From Humibacillus xanthopallidus (GTDB taxonomy: Bacteria > Actinomycetota > Actinomycetes > Actinomycetales > Dermatophilaceae): a stretch of DNA of 64,000 nt. Location of the stretch: NCBI RefSeq assembly GCF_006717145.1, contig NZ_VFQF01000003.1:744001-808000 (forward strand), given 5' to 3'. Positions within the stretch are counted from its first letter, which is position 1, and every line of letters starts with the position of its first letter. Of the stretch, positions 51,750-60,568 are shown in pieces. The notes beneath the pieces are model-generated. The model searched no databases. It worked only from the letters and a program-made list of their open reading frames with translations, and was not told the origin of the DNA. A program made the position numbers and the translations under genes.

Positions 51750-52784
51750 TCAGGACGTGTAGGGGATGCGCTCCCAGGACAGCACGTGGTCGGCGCCCGG
51801 CCGGTTGACCGTGACCTCGAGGAAGTCCTTGTTGTTGCTCGAGCCGTCGACCGTGACGCGAGTCAGGTTGTCGGCCGAGCCCTGCACGTCGTAGAAGTCG
51901 AGCCACTTCGACCCGGCCGCGAGCGGCTTGTCGGAGTTGTAGACGTGGCTGTCACCGTTGAAGAGGTAGACCTCGCCGTCGAACGCCGTGGACTGCGCGA
52001 CGAGCTCTCGCACGAGCGGCTGGAAGGCCGAGTCGTCGGCCCACGACACGGCATACGTCGGGTCGAACATGTCGGCCTGGAGGAAGAGCGCGACGGCGCG
52101 GTCATGCCGCTGACGCGCGTCGGCAAAGGTCGAGCGCACCTGTGCCACAGCGTTGTCCATCCGTGCCGTCTCCTCTGCGACCTGCTCGGGAGTCGGGGTC
52201 GGGTGGCCCAGCTCGGGCCAGGGGAGCAGGCCGTTGTTGCTACCCACGACGTGGAGTGTCGCGATGTCGATGCCCTGCCTGCGGAAGGAGACGTTCTCCG
52301 GGAAGCCGGCGGACTGCTGCGACGCGACGGTTATGTCAGCGCCGAGGGTGTGGCCGGGTCGGGTGAAGAACGTCGAGCGGATGGCCGCGAGGCGCTCCAG
52401 CGGGTCGTAGGTGCCGTTGTTGGTGCGGTGGCAGTCGGTCCACTCGTTGTCACCGGGCGTGTAGACGAGCGGCATGGTGAACCGGTCGAACTGGGCGCGG
52501 ATCATCCCGAAGTACTCGTTTGTGCACTTCGAGGAGCCGTTCTTGATGTCACCGACGTGGATCGTGAACGACAGGTTCGGCGTCGCGTTGATCTGGTCGA
52601 CCCACTTCGGGAAGGCCGCGACCTGGGCATCGCCGTACGGCACGTCACCGATGACGGCGAACTGGTAGTGGCCGTCCTTGGACTGTCCGGGGGCGTCGGT
52701 GGCGGCCGACGCAACCGAGGCGAGAGCCGGAAGGACGGCGAGCGCGGCGGCGGCCGCGAGGGCGGAGGTGCGAGAGATCTGCAT
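51750..52784 (-). CDS. Exported metallophosphoesterase-like protein
   Basis: A 344-residue exported protein. The Sec signal ends SVASAATDA. The calcineurin-like fold shows QFAVIGDVPYGD, FTIHVGDIKNG, VYTPGDNEW (usually GNH) and YLFNGDSHVYN, which hold the metal Asp, Asn and His residues. Substrate is unknown. It is transcribed leftward with its own upstream space from the ornithine carbamoyltransferase gene. Confidence 0.8.
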   Translation of the reverse strand: MQISRTSALAAAAALAVLPALASVASAATDAPGQSKDGHYQFAVIGDVPYGDAQVAAFPKWVDQINATPNLSFTIHVGDIKNGSSKCTNEYFGMIRAQFDRFTMPLVYTPGDNEWTDCHRTNNGTYDPLERLAAIRSTFFTRPGHTLGADITVASQQSAGFPENVSFRRQGIDIATLHVVGSNNGLLPWPELGHPTPTPEQVAEETARMDNAVAQVRSTFADARQRHDRAVALFLQADMFDPTYAVSWADDSAFQPLVRELVAQSTAFDGEVYLFNGDSHVYNSDKPLAAGSKWLDFYDVQGSADNLTRVTVDGSSNNKDFLEVTVNRPGADHVLSWERIPYTS

Positions 52785-52838
52785 GACCCCCGTTCTCTCG
52801 CACCGTGGTGGAACGGCGCCACCACCAACGCGTGAACG

Positions 52839-53864
52839 TCAGGCGTCGAGACGCACCAGGGTGGCGACGATGAGGGCCTTGATCGTGTGCATGCGGTTCT
52901 CGGCCTGGTCGAAGACGATCGAGGCCTCCGACTCGAAGACGTCGTCGGTGACCTCGAGCTCCTTGAGTCCGAACTGCTCGTGCACGTCCTGCCCGACCTG
53001 CGTCTCGAGGTCGTGGAAGGCAGGCAGGCAGTGCATGAACTTCACACGCGGATTGCCTGACAGCGCAAGGAGATCGGCGTTGACCTGGTAGGGCGTGAGC
53101 AGCTCGATGCGCTCGGCCCACACCTCCTTGGGCTCGCCCATCGACACCCAGACGTCGGTGTGCACGAAGTCGACGCCGCGCACCCCCTTCGCCACGTCGT
53201 CGGTGAGCGTCACGCGCGCACCGGTCTGGGCGGCATACCGCCTCGCGACGGCGACGACGTCGTCGGTGGGCCACAGCGAGCGCGGGGCGACGATGCGCAC
53301 ATCCATGCCGAGCATGGCACCAGTGACGAGGAGGGAGTTGCCGACGTTGAAGCGGGCGTCGCCGACGTAGGCGTAGGCGATCTCGTCGTCGGGCTTGCCG
53401 GCGTGCTCGCGCATCGTCAGGGCGTCGCAGAGCGACTGCGTCGGGTGCCAGTCGTCGGTGAGGCCGTTCCAGACCGGAACACCGGCGTGGGCGGCGAGGG
53501 TCTCGACGACGTCCTGGCGCGTGCCGCGGTACTCGATGCCGTCGTAGAGGCGGCCGAGGACGCGCGCGGTGTCCTTTGCGGACTCCTTGTGGCCGATCTG
53601 CGAGCCGCTCGGGTCGAGGTAGGTCGTGCTCGCGCCCTGGTCGGCGGCCGCGACCTCGAAGGCGCAGCGGGTGCGGGTCGAGGTCTTCTCGAAGATGAGC
53701 GCGATGTTGCGACCGACGAGCCGGCGCTCCTCACGCCCCTCGCGCTTGGCCGCCTTGAGGTCGGCGGCGAGGTCGAGCAGGGCTCGCAGCTCGTCGACCG
53801 AGAGGTCGGTCTCGCGCAGGAGGCTGCGCTGGTGCAGGGCGGAGAGGATGCTGCCGGCAGTCAT
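52839..53864 (-). CDS. Ornithine carbamoyltransferase
   Basis: A 341-residue enzyme joining carbamoyl phosphate and ornithine to citrulline, or the reverse. The carbamoyl-phosphate motif is [16 protein letters not shown] (S62-T65), with [24 protein letters not shown] and the ornithine-loop HCLPAFHD. The [17 protein letters not shown] form and the length resemble the arcB/catabolic branch as much as argF. No other arginine genes lie nearby, so it stands alone and could be either. Confidence 0.92.
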   Translation of the reverse strand: MTAGSILSALHQRSLLRETDLSVDELRALLDLAADLKAAKREGREERRLVGRNIALIFEKTSTRTRCAFEVAAADQGASTTYLDPSGSQIGHKESAKDTARVLGRLYDGIEYRGTRQDVVETLAAHAGVPVWNGLTDDWHPTQSLCDALTMREHAGKPDDEIAYAYVGDARFNVGNSLLVTGAMLGMDVRIVAPRSLWPTDDVVAVARRYAAQTGARVTLTDDVAKGVRGVDFVHTDVWVSMGEPKEVWAERIELLTPYQVNADLLALSGNPRVKFMHCLPAFHDLETQVGQDVHEQFGLKELEVTDDVFESEASIVFDQAENRMHTIKALIVATLVRLDA

Positions 53865-53944
53865 CGCCCGATGCTGTCAGGTGCCGCTCGCGAGCGGCAA
53901 CGCGATCTCATGCCGACCCGTCGGGGGCTGCAGGTCTGGGTCGG

Positions 53945-55150
53945 TCAGAAGTACTCCGTGATGTAGGGCGAGGCCGCGAAGACCAGGTCGAGGGCGGCGT
54001 CGTCGTCGGGCGAGCCGTCGGTGAGCAGACCCGCGAGCCTCAGCCGTGACGCGGACCAGCCGCACCAGAGCGCGGCCAGGCCGCGGGCCCCCACTCGCGC
54101 GGGGCGCCCGTCGTCGGTCGGGTCAGCGTCGGCTCGCTCGGCACGGCCGGAGCCGTCGCGCACAGACAGCCGCCACCGGCCGCTGTTGCGGGGAGCCTCG
54201 TCGTCGTGGACGACGAGGTCGACCCCGGCGCGCACGACAGGGGCGAAACCCCTGGCCCCGAAGGCGGCTTCGAGGTCGATGACGCGGGCCATCCACGGCA
54301 CCTGGTGCACCTCCTCGGAGGGCAGGCCACCGAGCACCAGGGTGAGCGGATCGCGCGGGTCGAGGTAGGTGTGCACGGTCTGCACCGCGGCCGAGCCCGA
54401 TCCGACGAGACCCCAGAGGGCTGCGGCAGACTCGGGCGTCGCCGCGACGAGGTGCTCGACGGTGAGGGCCTCGGTGGCCAGGTCGTAGATGACGAGACCG
54501 TCGGGCAGGACGTAGGTGATGAGCTGGTCGAGCTCGATCATGCGCCGCACCTTCTCGACGCTGGGCGGCATCGGTCCGCTTCGGCCGTGTGTCGCGGCGT
54601 CGTCGCGCAGCATCCGGTGGATCGCCTCCGCGTCGTCGGGACGGGCTCGGCGTGGCCGAGGCGCGGGGGACGGTGTTTGACCCCGCCCCATCGGGCGCGA
54701 GCCGAGGTCGCGGAGGGTCGGGCCGGCATACGTCGTGCGCTGTTGCACCCCGCCCACCTCGTAGCCCGACCGGCGGTAGAGGCTCACGGTCGTGGGGAAG
54801 AGGCACGACACGACGTCACCGAGCTCGCCCATCCGGGCGATGAGCCCGCGCGTCACGGTCGTCGCGACGCCCTGCCCCCGAGCGCTCGGCTCGACGTAGA
54901 CGCCGGCGATGCCCCCCATCTGCAGTTGGCGGCCTCCCCACGCCTGCTCGTAGGGGCGGATCCGCCCCGCCCCGACGAGCTGGCCGCCCTCGTCGGTCAC
55001 GCCGAGCCATCGGCCGCCGAGCGTCTCGGCGGCGACGCGCTCCCACCACGTGCCGCCGTCTCCCGACTGAAGGCGGCCGAAGGCCCTGTTGCGGAGGGAG
55101 AGCACCGCCGGCAGGTCGGCTTCCGTGATGTCGCGCAGGTGCAGGGTCAT
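53945..55150 (-). CDS. Eis-like GNAT acetyltransferase
   Basis: A 401-residue protein with the length and layout of mycobacterial Eis. It has an N-terminal GNAT domain (IAGVYVEPSARGQGVATTVTRGLIARMGELGDVVSCLFPTTVSLYRRSGYEVGG), a second GNAT-like domain, and a C-terminal sterol-carrier-like domain. The last residues, ASPYITEYF, end in Phe whose carboxylate is catalytic in Eis. Eis enzymes acetylate amines, including aminoglycosides in mycobacteria; the substrate here is unknown. The ATG at 55150 was chosen over a longer start that lacks similarity. Confidence 0.88.
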   Translation of the reverse strand: MTLHLRDITEADLPAVLSLRNRAFGRLQSGDGGTWWERVAAETLGGRWLGVTDEGGQLVGAGRIRPYEQAWGGRQLQMGGIAGVYVEPSARGQGVATTVTRGLIARMGELGDVVSCLFPTTVSLYRRSGYEVGGVQQRTTYAGPTLRDLGSRPMGRGQTPSPAPRPRRARPDDAEAIHRMLRDDAATHGRSGPMPPSVEKVRRMIELDQLITYVLPDGLVIYDLATEALTVEHLVAATPESAAALWGLVGSGSAAVQTVHTYLDPRDPLTLVLGGLPSEEVHQVPWMARVIDLEAAFGARGFAPVVRAGVDLVVHDDEAPRNSGRWRLSVRDGSGRAERADADPTDDGRPARVGARGLAALWCGWSASRLRLAGLLTDGSPDDDAALDLVFAASPYITEYF

Positions 55151-55187
55151 GCGTCGACCGTAGTGGCGTCGTCCCACGCGCCACGGT

Positions 55188-55295
55188 GCAGGAGTGACGA
55201 CGAGGCCACTCGACGGGCGGAGGCGGTCTGTTATCGCTCGAGTGGCCGCGTGGTCCCAGGTGTCACGGGGCAGGAGTGACGACGGGGCCACTCGA
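55188..55295. repeat. GAGTGGCC-family dispersed repeats
   Basis: Two near-identical copies of GCAGGAGTGACGACG followed by RGGCCACTCGA lie at 55188-55213 and 55270-55295, with an inverted CGAGTGGCCGCGTGG at 55239-55253. The third copy overlaps the C-terminal codons of the MFS gene. The same core is at 35385-35444 and 60354-60540. Confidence 0.7.
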
Positions 55296-56492
55296 GGGGG
55301 TGCGGGGTGGGCGCACGGCCGGCACCGCGAAGATCGCGACGAGGGCGAGGCCGCCGACGACGAGCAGCGAGTGGAGCACGCCGACGTGGTCGCCGAGGAA
55401 GCCGAGCAGCGGGGGCCCGGCGAGGAAGGCGGTGTAGCCGATCGTCGTCACGACGCTGATGCGCGCGGCGGCCCGCAGGGGCTCGTCGGCCGCTGCGCTC
55501 ATGCCGACCGGGAAGCCGAGGCTGGCGCCGATGCCCCAGACTGCGGCACCGACGAAGGCGAGGGCCGGCCCGCCGAAGACGACGAGCAGGCACCCGACCA
55601 CGGCGGCGACGAAGAGCACGCGCAGGACGGGCACGCGGCCCCGGCGGTCGAGCACGCGGGTGCCGAGCAGGCGGCCCGCCGTCATGGCAGTGAGGAACAC
55701 CGCGAAGCCCAGCACCCCGGCCCAGCGAGGCATGCCGTAGCCGTCGGAGAGCGCGACGCCGATCCAGTCGTTGGCCGTGCCCTCGGTGAAGGCCGCAGCG
55801 AAGACGACGATGCCGATGAGCAGCGTCCGCGGCTCGAGCCAGGCCCGGCCGATGCCGGCCTTCTCGTGCACCTGCGTGCCGTGCTCGTCGAGCTCGACCG
55901 TGCGGGGCAGGAAGGCGCGGAGGAACCACGGTGTGACCGACAGCAGGATGATGACGACGCCACCGAGGTGCACGGCGATGGGCACGTGCAGGGCCGAAAG
56001 TCCCGCTCCCACAAGCGCGCTCACCACCGTGCCGCCGCTGAAGGCTGCGTGGAAGTGCGGCATGATCGCGCGCCCGAGGTGCTGCTCGACCTGGGTGCCC
56101 TCGAGGTTCATGCCGACGTCGAAGATGCCGGTGCCCAGCCCGACGAGGAAGAGGCCCGCCATCGCGAGCGGACGGCTGTGGGCCACCGAGACCGCCAGGC
56201 CGAGACCGACGAGACCCGCGCTCTGGACGACGGCCGCGCCCATGAGGGTTCGGGCCGCACCGAGCCGGTGGACGATGAAGCCGGAGATGGGCAGACCGAT
56301 GACGGAGCCGAGCGACGCCGCGAGCAGCGTCAGCCCGAGCTCGCCGGCGGACAACGACAGCTCGTGCTTGAGGTCGGGCACGCGCGATGCGAAGGCCGCG
56401 AACGCCGCGCCGTTGATGGCAAAGGCCGTGAACACCGCAGCGCGTGCGGTCCGCACGACCGACTGGGGTGGGGTGGTGACGGCGGTGTCCAT
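55263..56492 (-). CDS. MFS transporter
   Basis: A 409-residue transporter with about twelve membrane segments. Features are FTAFAINGAAFAAFASRVPDLKHELSLSAGELGLTLLAASLGSVIGLPISGFIVHRLGAARTLM, GTGIFDVGMNLEGTQVEQHLGR and the second-half loop RLLGTRVLDRRGRVPVL. It resembles YbjJ-like and sugar-type permeases. It is divergent from a LacI-type regulator with two operator-like palindromes between them, so a sugar or related compound is likely. Its last codons (SSGPVVTPAP) are encoded by a dispersed repeat. Confidence 0.88.
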   Translation of the reverse strand: MDTAVTTPPQSVVRTARAAVFTAFAINGAAFAAFASRVPDLKHELSLSAGELGLTLLAASLGSVIGLPISGFIVHRLGAARTLMGAAVVQSAGLVGLGLAVSVAHSRPLAMAGLFLVGLGTGIFDVGMNLEGTQVEQHLGRAIMPHFHAAFSGGTVVSALVGAGLSALHVPIAVHLGGVVIILLSVTPWFLRAFLPRTVELDEHGTQVHEKAGIGRAWLEPRTLLIGIVVFAAAFTEGTANDWIGVALSDGYGMPRWAGVLGFAVFLTAMTAGRLLGTRVLDRRGRVPVLRVLFVAAVVGCLLVVFGGPALAFVGAAVWGIGASLGFPVGMSAAADEPLRAAARISVVTTIGYTAFLAGPPLLGFLGDHVGVLHSLLVVGGLALVAIFAVPAVRPPRTPSSGPVVTPAP

Positions 56493-56564
56493 GGGTGAAG
56501 CCTCTCGCGCCTTGCTGGTGAGTCGGGGGTGTTTCGGTGGGGTCGATGCGTGGTCGGCGTCTGC

Positions 56565-56590
56565 TCGAATCGATTCGACCGAACCGTTTC
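56565..56590. promoter_or_regulatory. Two LacI-type operator-like palindromes
   Basis: TCGAATCGATTCGA (56565-56578) is a perfect palindrome. CGAACCGTTTCG (about 56579-56590) follows directly and is a near-palindrome with the central CG typical of LacI operators. They lie between the MFS gene and the LacI-type regulator gene. Confidence 0.65.
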
Positions 56591-56605
56591 GATAGGATGC
56601 CTCCC

Positions 56606-57679
56606 ATGGTGTCCCGAGGTCAAGCCCGGCCGACCCTGCGCACCGTGGCCGAGCGGGCCGGGGTGTCGGTGTCAACGGCCTCTCTCGTCTTCAGCGGCAA
56701 GGGCCCGGTCGCGACGGCCACTGCCGAGCGGGTCAAGGAGGCGGCGGCCGAGCTCGGGTTCGCCGGGCCGAACCCGCTCGCCTCGTCGCTGCGTCAGGGC
56801 CGCGCCGGAGCCGTCGGGGTGCTCGTCGACGGCCGGTTGCAGATGGCCTTCCGTGACCCCTTCGCCATCGCCGTGCTCGACGGGCTCGCCGAGGAGCTCG
56901 AGTCGATCCCGACCGGCATGCTCCTCATCGGGCAGCCCTCCGGGTCGCCTGAGTCCACCGTGCCGCGGCTGGCCGGGCTCGCCCTCGACGCTGTCGTCTT
57001 CTCGCTGTGCGGTCCGGGCGACCACCCCGCGGTCGAGCACCTCGCTGCCCGCGGCATCCCGATGTTCAGCACCGGGGTGCCCGCCGACCGGCGCATCACC
57101 CAGGTACGGGTCGACGAGCGCGGCGCGGCCGCCGAGATCGCCCGCTATCTGCACCGGCTGGGTCACCGCCGGGTCGCGACGGTTGCGATGCCGATGCTCC
57201 CGAGCAGCGTGGCCGGCCCGGTGCCCGAGGGCGAGGTCTCGCACCGCAGCGCCAGCGTGCCGTCGGTCGGCCGGCTGCTCGGCTTCCGCGACGTCTTCCC
57301 TGACGGGGCGGCGTTGCAGACGGGCGACGGCTCGTCGGTCGAGGGCGGCATCGCGGCCGGTCGGGCCCTGCTCGACGTGCCGGTCGCCGAGCGGCCGACC
57401 GCCATCGTCGCTCAGTCCGACGTCATCGCCGCAGGCGTCGTCATCGCGGCCGAGGAGCTGGGCCTCACGGTTCCGGCCGATCTGTCTGTCACCGGCTTCG
57501 ACGGGGTCGACCTGCCGTGGCTGCCGCACCGCCTGACGACGATGGACCAGCAGGGCCGCGAGAAGGGCCGCATCCTCGGCACCCTCGTGCGACGCACCCT
57601 CGCCGGAGGCCGGCCGCGCAGCATCACCCAGCCGGTCACGCTGCGCGAGGGCACGACGACCGCGCCACCGCGCGGCTGA
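56606..57679 (+). CDS. LacI-family transcriptional regulator
   Basis: A regulator of about 357 residues. The helix-turn-helix and hinge read LRTVAERAGVSVSTASLVFSGKGPVATATAERVKEAAAELGFAGPNPLASSLRQGR. The periplasmic-binding-like domain follows, with VGVLVDG, TAIVAQSDVIAAGVVIAAEELGLTVPADLSVTGFDGVDLPWLPHRLTTM. It should repress the divergent MFS gene and itself through the adjoining palindromes. Met codons at 56597 and 56606 are both possible; the second leaves room for the AGGATG ribosome binding site. Confidence 0.92.
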   Translation: MVSRGQARPTLRTVAERAGVSVSTASLVFSGKGPVATATAERVKEAAAELGFAGPNPLASSLRQGRAGAVGVLVDGRLQMAFRDPFAIAVLDGLAEELESIPTGMLLIGQPSGSPESTVPRLAGLALDAVVFSLCGPGDHPAVEHLAARGIPMFSTGVPADRRITQVRVDERGAAAEIARYLHRLGHRRVATVAMPMLPSSVAGPVPEGEVSHRSASVPSVGRLLGFRDVFPDGAALQTGDGSSVEGGIAAGRALLDVPVAERPTAIVAQSDVIAAGVVIAAEELGLTVPADLSVTGFDGVDLPWLPHRLTTMDQQGREKGRILGTLVRRTLAGGRPRSITQPVTLREGTTTAPPRG

Positions 57680-57726
57680 GCCGGCCCTGCCGACCGCGCC
57701 GGACGGCATACCGCAGCGCAGCGGCC

Positions 57727-57847
57727 GACGAACTGCTCTCTCGATCGGGACGCAATCGAGAGAGCACTTCGTCGGGGCGGCAACAGCGCTCGCGCTCAGG
57801 AGGTCGGCGACCGCGTCCCAGAGTGCAGTCGAGAGAGCACTTCGTCC
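57727..57847. repeat. GAGAGAGCACTTCGTC repeats (one inverted pair plus a third copy)
   Basis: GACGAACTGCTCTCTCGAT (57727-57745) and ATCGAGAGAGCACTTCGTC (about 57754-57772) form a hairpin with one mismatch. A third copy, TCGAGAGAGCACTTCGTC, follows near 57830-57847. It sits between the LacI-type gene and the SRP RNA gene. Confidence 0.6.
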
Positions 57848-57868
57848 GGGAGGGGCCGGGGCAAAAGA

Positions 57869-57958
57869 GGACACCCCACGTACCTGGAAGAGCTCTCCTA
57901 CCCTTGCTGCATTCCTGCCCTGGGGGAGTTCGGAGAGGTACCACCACGCGGGGTGCCG
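57869..57958 (-). ncRNA. ffs: Small (4.5S-type) signal recognition particle RNA
   Basis: On the minus strand a roughly 90-base hairpin RNA has ends GGCACCCCGCGTGG and TACGTGGGGTGTCC paired, and the conserved apical part CAGGGCAGGAATGCAGCAAGGGT. That part holds the GGAA-type tetraloop region and the asymmetric loop bound by Ffh. Position beside tRNA-Ser and dnaX is common in actinobacteria. The exact ends are estimated from pairing. Confidence 0.9.
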
Positions 57959-58046
57959 ACGACGAGTGTATGCCGCAAGCCCCCTCCGGCCGAAACCGGC
58001 CTCCCGGATTTCTTGAGGACGCCGGTCCTCCGGTAGCCTCCCCCAC

Positions 58047-58134
58047 GGAGGATTCGCATAGTGGCCTAGTGCGCACGATTGGAAATCGTGTTGGGATAAA
58101 ACCCTCGGGGGTTCAAATCCCCCATCCTCCGCCA
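58047..58134 (+). tRNA. tRNA-Ser(GGA)
   Basis: Acceptor GGAGGAT pairs with ATCCTCC. Anticodon stem CACGA/TCGTG encloses TTGGAAA (anticodon GGA, serine UCC). A long variable arm and T arm GGGGG-TTCAAAT-CCCCC follow, and CCA is encoded. It is the second serine tRNA in the window. Confidence 0.97.
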
Positions 58135-58139
58135 CCGAG

Positions 58140-58174
58140 CAAGCCCCCATCGCGCCGAGCGCGGTGGGGGCTTG
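58140..58174 (+). terminator. Hairpin terminator after tRNA-Ser(GGA)
   Basis: Arms CAAGCCCCCATCGC and GCGGTGGGGGCTTG pair with one mismatch around a short loop 6 bases past the tRNA CCA. Confidence 0.75.
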
Positions 58175-58195
58175 ACCGTTCTGCAGGGTCCTCGG

Positions 58196-59611
58196 TCAGG
58201 TCCGGTGCAGGTGGGTGAGCCGTCGCACCCGGTGCAGGCCCCAGGCGACGACGCCGACGACGAGCCAGACCGCGATCCCGGCGCCGCCCTCCTTGCCGGC
58301 GCGCAGCAGCAGCGGCAGCAGCGAGCCGACGATGAGGACGACGACCGACGGCATGAGGTACCACGCGATGAGGATCTGCGGCCCGGACACGAGCGCCGGC
58401 TGACCGCGGAAGGCTGCGAGCAGGTGCCCACCCGCGAGGGCCCCGAGGGCGCAGACGATCGATGCGACAGCCCCCACGCCGACTCCGCCGGAGCTGAGAG
58501 CGACGGCGACGGCATACGACCCGCCGAGCACGAGGGTCGCGAGGGCGGTCGGCACGACGAGGTGGGCGCCCGCCTCCTCGAGCGGCCCCGAACCGATGAG
58601 CGAAGGGGTGCCGATGTTGTCGGCCTGCAGCCGTAGCCCCTCGGCCCAGGCGCCGTAGCCGAGATAGAGGGGGACGATCGCGAGGGGCACCGCGATGCCG
58701 GGTGCCGCGGGCTGGGTGAGCGCCCAGGCGAGCACGACGGAGCCGAGCAGGAAGAGGCCGAGCCCGGTGAGCATCGAGGAGGGCTGGCGCCGCAGCCCGA
58801 GGACGTCGCGGCGCACGAGGACGGGGAAGGGCCGCCCCGGGCGCAGACGTCGAGTCCGCGCGCGCCGGACGGGGCGCGCGAACGTGAGGCGTGCGGTGCG
58901 CAGGTTGCCGGTCATCGCCGAGCCCGCGAGGGTCGAGGTGTTGGCGGAGTGCTGGCGCAGCGACTCCCCGTGCAGCTCGCGCAGGGCGTCGTCGACGCGC
59001 CAGAGCAGCGAGAGCCCGCGGTCGGGGCCGGGCCACGAACGCACCTGGGCCCACAGCCACACACGCGCGACGGCGAGCCCGAGCACGAGCCCACCGACGA
59101 GCGCGATGGGGATGACGAGGGGGCCGACGACCCCCGCGTAGGCGAGGCCGGCCGACAGGGTCAGCCCCCCGAGGCCGCCGACGAAGAGGGCGCCGACGAC
59201 GGCATACCGCCACCACCGACGCACGGCGAGCGCGCGGTCGACGGGAGCAGCGAGCACGAGGTCGATCCAGGGCATCGGCGGCACGACCGGCCCCCGGAAG
59301 CGGCCCGCCCAGACCGCCGCTGCAAAGATCGCGCCCACCGCCGCCAGCCCCACGCCGTATGCCACGGCCGAGTGAAGCTGGTCGCGCAGGGTCGCGCTGT
59401 CGCTCGTCTTGAAGGTCGCCTGCACGATCGGGAAGCCGTAGACGGCCGCCATGAGCATGAGGACGTAGGCGGCATACCGGCCCTGGGCGCGTGCCTTGGC
59501 TGCGGCCTCACCGCCGATGATCCAGTCGGCCTGGCCGAGCCACTCGTGGTCGTCGACCTCGAAGGTCGGCAGGGCGTCGTCGTCCGGCTGCGGGGAGGGT
59601 GGGGTGGTCAT
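58196..59611 (-). CDS. ABC-type multi-span membrane protein (exporter permease component)
   Basis: A 471-residue membrane protein with about ten hydrophobic segments in two clusters (about 45-200 and 275-460). A cytoplasmic stretch between them carries a basic linker (FARPVRRARTRRLRPGRPFPVLVRRDVLGLRRQPSSM). It resembles ABC-2-type permeases paired with small exporters. It lies 14 bp downstream of an ABC ATPase gene, its obvious partner. The exported compound is unknown. Confidence 0.8.
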   Translation of the reverse strand: MTTPPSPQPDDDALPTFEVDDHEWLGQADWIIGGEAAAKARAQGRYAAYVLMLMAAVYGFPIVQATFKTSDSATLRDQLHSAVAYGVGLAAVGAIFAAAVWAGRFRGPVVPPMPWIDLVLAAPVDRALAVRRWWRYAVVGALFVGGLGGLTLSAGLAYAGVVGPLVIPIALVGGLVLGLAVARVWLWAQVRSWPGPDRGLSLLWRVDDALRELHGESLRQHSANTSTLAGSAMTGNLRTARLTFARPVRRARTRRLRPGRPFPVLVRRDVLGLRRQPSSMLTGLGLFLLGSVVLAWALTQPAAPGIAVPLAIVPLYLGYGAWAEGLRLQADNIGTPSLIGSGPLEEAGAHLVVPTALATLVLGGSYAVAVALSSGGVGVGAVASIVCALGALAGGHLLAAFRGQPALVSGPQILIAWYLMPSVVVLIVGSLLPLLLRAGKEGGAGIAVWLVVGVVAWGLHRVRRLTHLHRT

Positions 59612-59625
59612 CGTTCAGCCATCGT

Positions 59626-60282
59626 TCAGCGGGCGGGCACGATGTCGACGATGCGGGTGGCGAGGGCCGCTGTGAGGTCGGGGTCGTGGCAGGCCATGAC
59701 GACGGTGACACCCGACTGCGCTCGCTCGCCGATGATGCCGGCTACGACCTGGCGCTTCGCCGTGTCGAGGCGCTGCTCTGGCTCGTCGAGCAGCAGTACG
59801 CTGGCCGGGCGCGCGAGGGTGAGGGCGAGGCGGAAAAGCTGCTGCTGGCCCGAGGAGAGCTCGTGCGGGAAGCGGTCGTGCAGGGCCGCGATGCCGAGCC
59901 GCCCGAGAAGTGCCTGCGCGCGGTCGTCGGACGTCGCCGGCTCGCCGCCCCAGGTCGAGTCGACGAGCACCAGGTGGTCGATGAGCGTGAGGTCGCGGTA
60001 GGTCGTGGGAGCGCCGAGGAGGCCGGCGACGGCGGCCCGCACCGCTCGGTCGCGCTCGTCGGCCTCGCGGCCTCCGATCTGAGCGGTGCCGACGCTCGGC
60101 ACGAGCAGGCCGCCGATGATGCGCAGCAGCGTCGTCTTGCCCGAGCCGTTCGGGCCGCGCAGCACGATGCACTCGCCCGGGTCGGCGTGCACGTCGGTCG
60201 GCAGCAGCAGCGTCGTCTCGTCGATCGTCTTGCCGACGCCGTCGGCGCGCACCTCACCCGTCAGAGTCGCGACCGCGCTCAT
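59626..60282 (-). CDS. ABC transporter ATPase (exporter type)
   Basis: A 218-residue ATPase: Walker A LRGPNGSGKTTLLRI, Q-loop region LLGAPTTYRDLTLIDHLVLV (Gln replaced by Gly-Ala), signature LSSGQQQLFRLALTLARP, Walker B VLLLDEPEQRLD and switch His in VVMACHDPDL. The signature reads LSSGQ rather than LSGGQ. Start ATG 60282 has AGGAAGGG upstream; a GTG at 60291 is possible. The tandem 32-bp repeat array lies 72 bp upstream of its start, where its promoter should be. Confidence 0.92.
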   Translation of the reverse strand: MSAVATLTGEVRADGVGKTIDETTLLLPTDVHADPGECIVLRGPNGSGKTTLLRIIGGLLVPSVGTAQIGGREADERDRAVRAAVAGLLGAPTTYRDLTLIDHLVLVDSTWGGEPATSDDRAQALLGRLGIAALHDRFPHELSSGQQQLFRLALTLARPASVLLLDEPEQRLDTAKRQVVAGIIGERAQSGVTVVMACHDPDLTAALATRIVDIVPAR

Positions 60283-60353
60283 CCGCCCCACCCTTCCTCG
60301 ACCACACCGTGAGTCACTCGGGAGCCACCGTATGCCGCCCGCCTGAGATCAGC

Positions 60354-60540
60354 GTCGAGTGGCCACTCGTGGTCGCCTCCGCCGCGTCGAGTGGCCACTC
60401 GTGGTCGCCTCCGTCACGTCGAGTGGCCACTCGTGGTCGCTTCCACCTCGTCGAGTGGCCACTCGTGGTCGCCTCTACCCGGTCGAGTGGCCGCTCTTGG
60501 TCGCCTCCACCGCGTCGAGTGGCCGATCGAGGTCGGGTGG
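60354..60540. repeat. Tandem array of six units with 32-bp period, each holding a palindrome
   Basis: Units start at 60354, 60386, 60418, 60450, 60482 and 60514, exactly 32 bases apart. The conserved part is GTCGAGTGGCCACTCG followed by TGGTCGCCTCC, with about 5 variable bases. CGAGTGGCCACTCG is a perfect 14-bp palindrome in units 1-4; units 5 and 6 have decayed. It lies between the DUF3817 gene (stop 60569) and the ABC ATPase (start 60282). Confidence 0.85.
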
Positions 60541-60568
60541 GACACGCCACGAGGATGCCGGAGGCGGG

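Noticed and set aside
60354-60540. CRISPR array
   Set aside because: The regular period suggested it, but the variable part is only about 5 bases, units contain a full palindrome and no cas genes are present.
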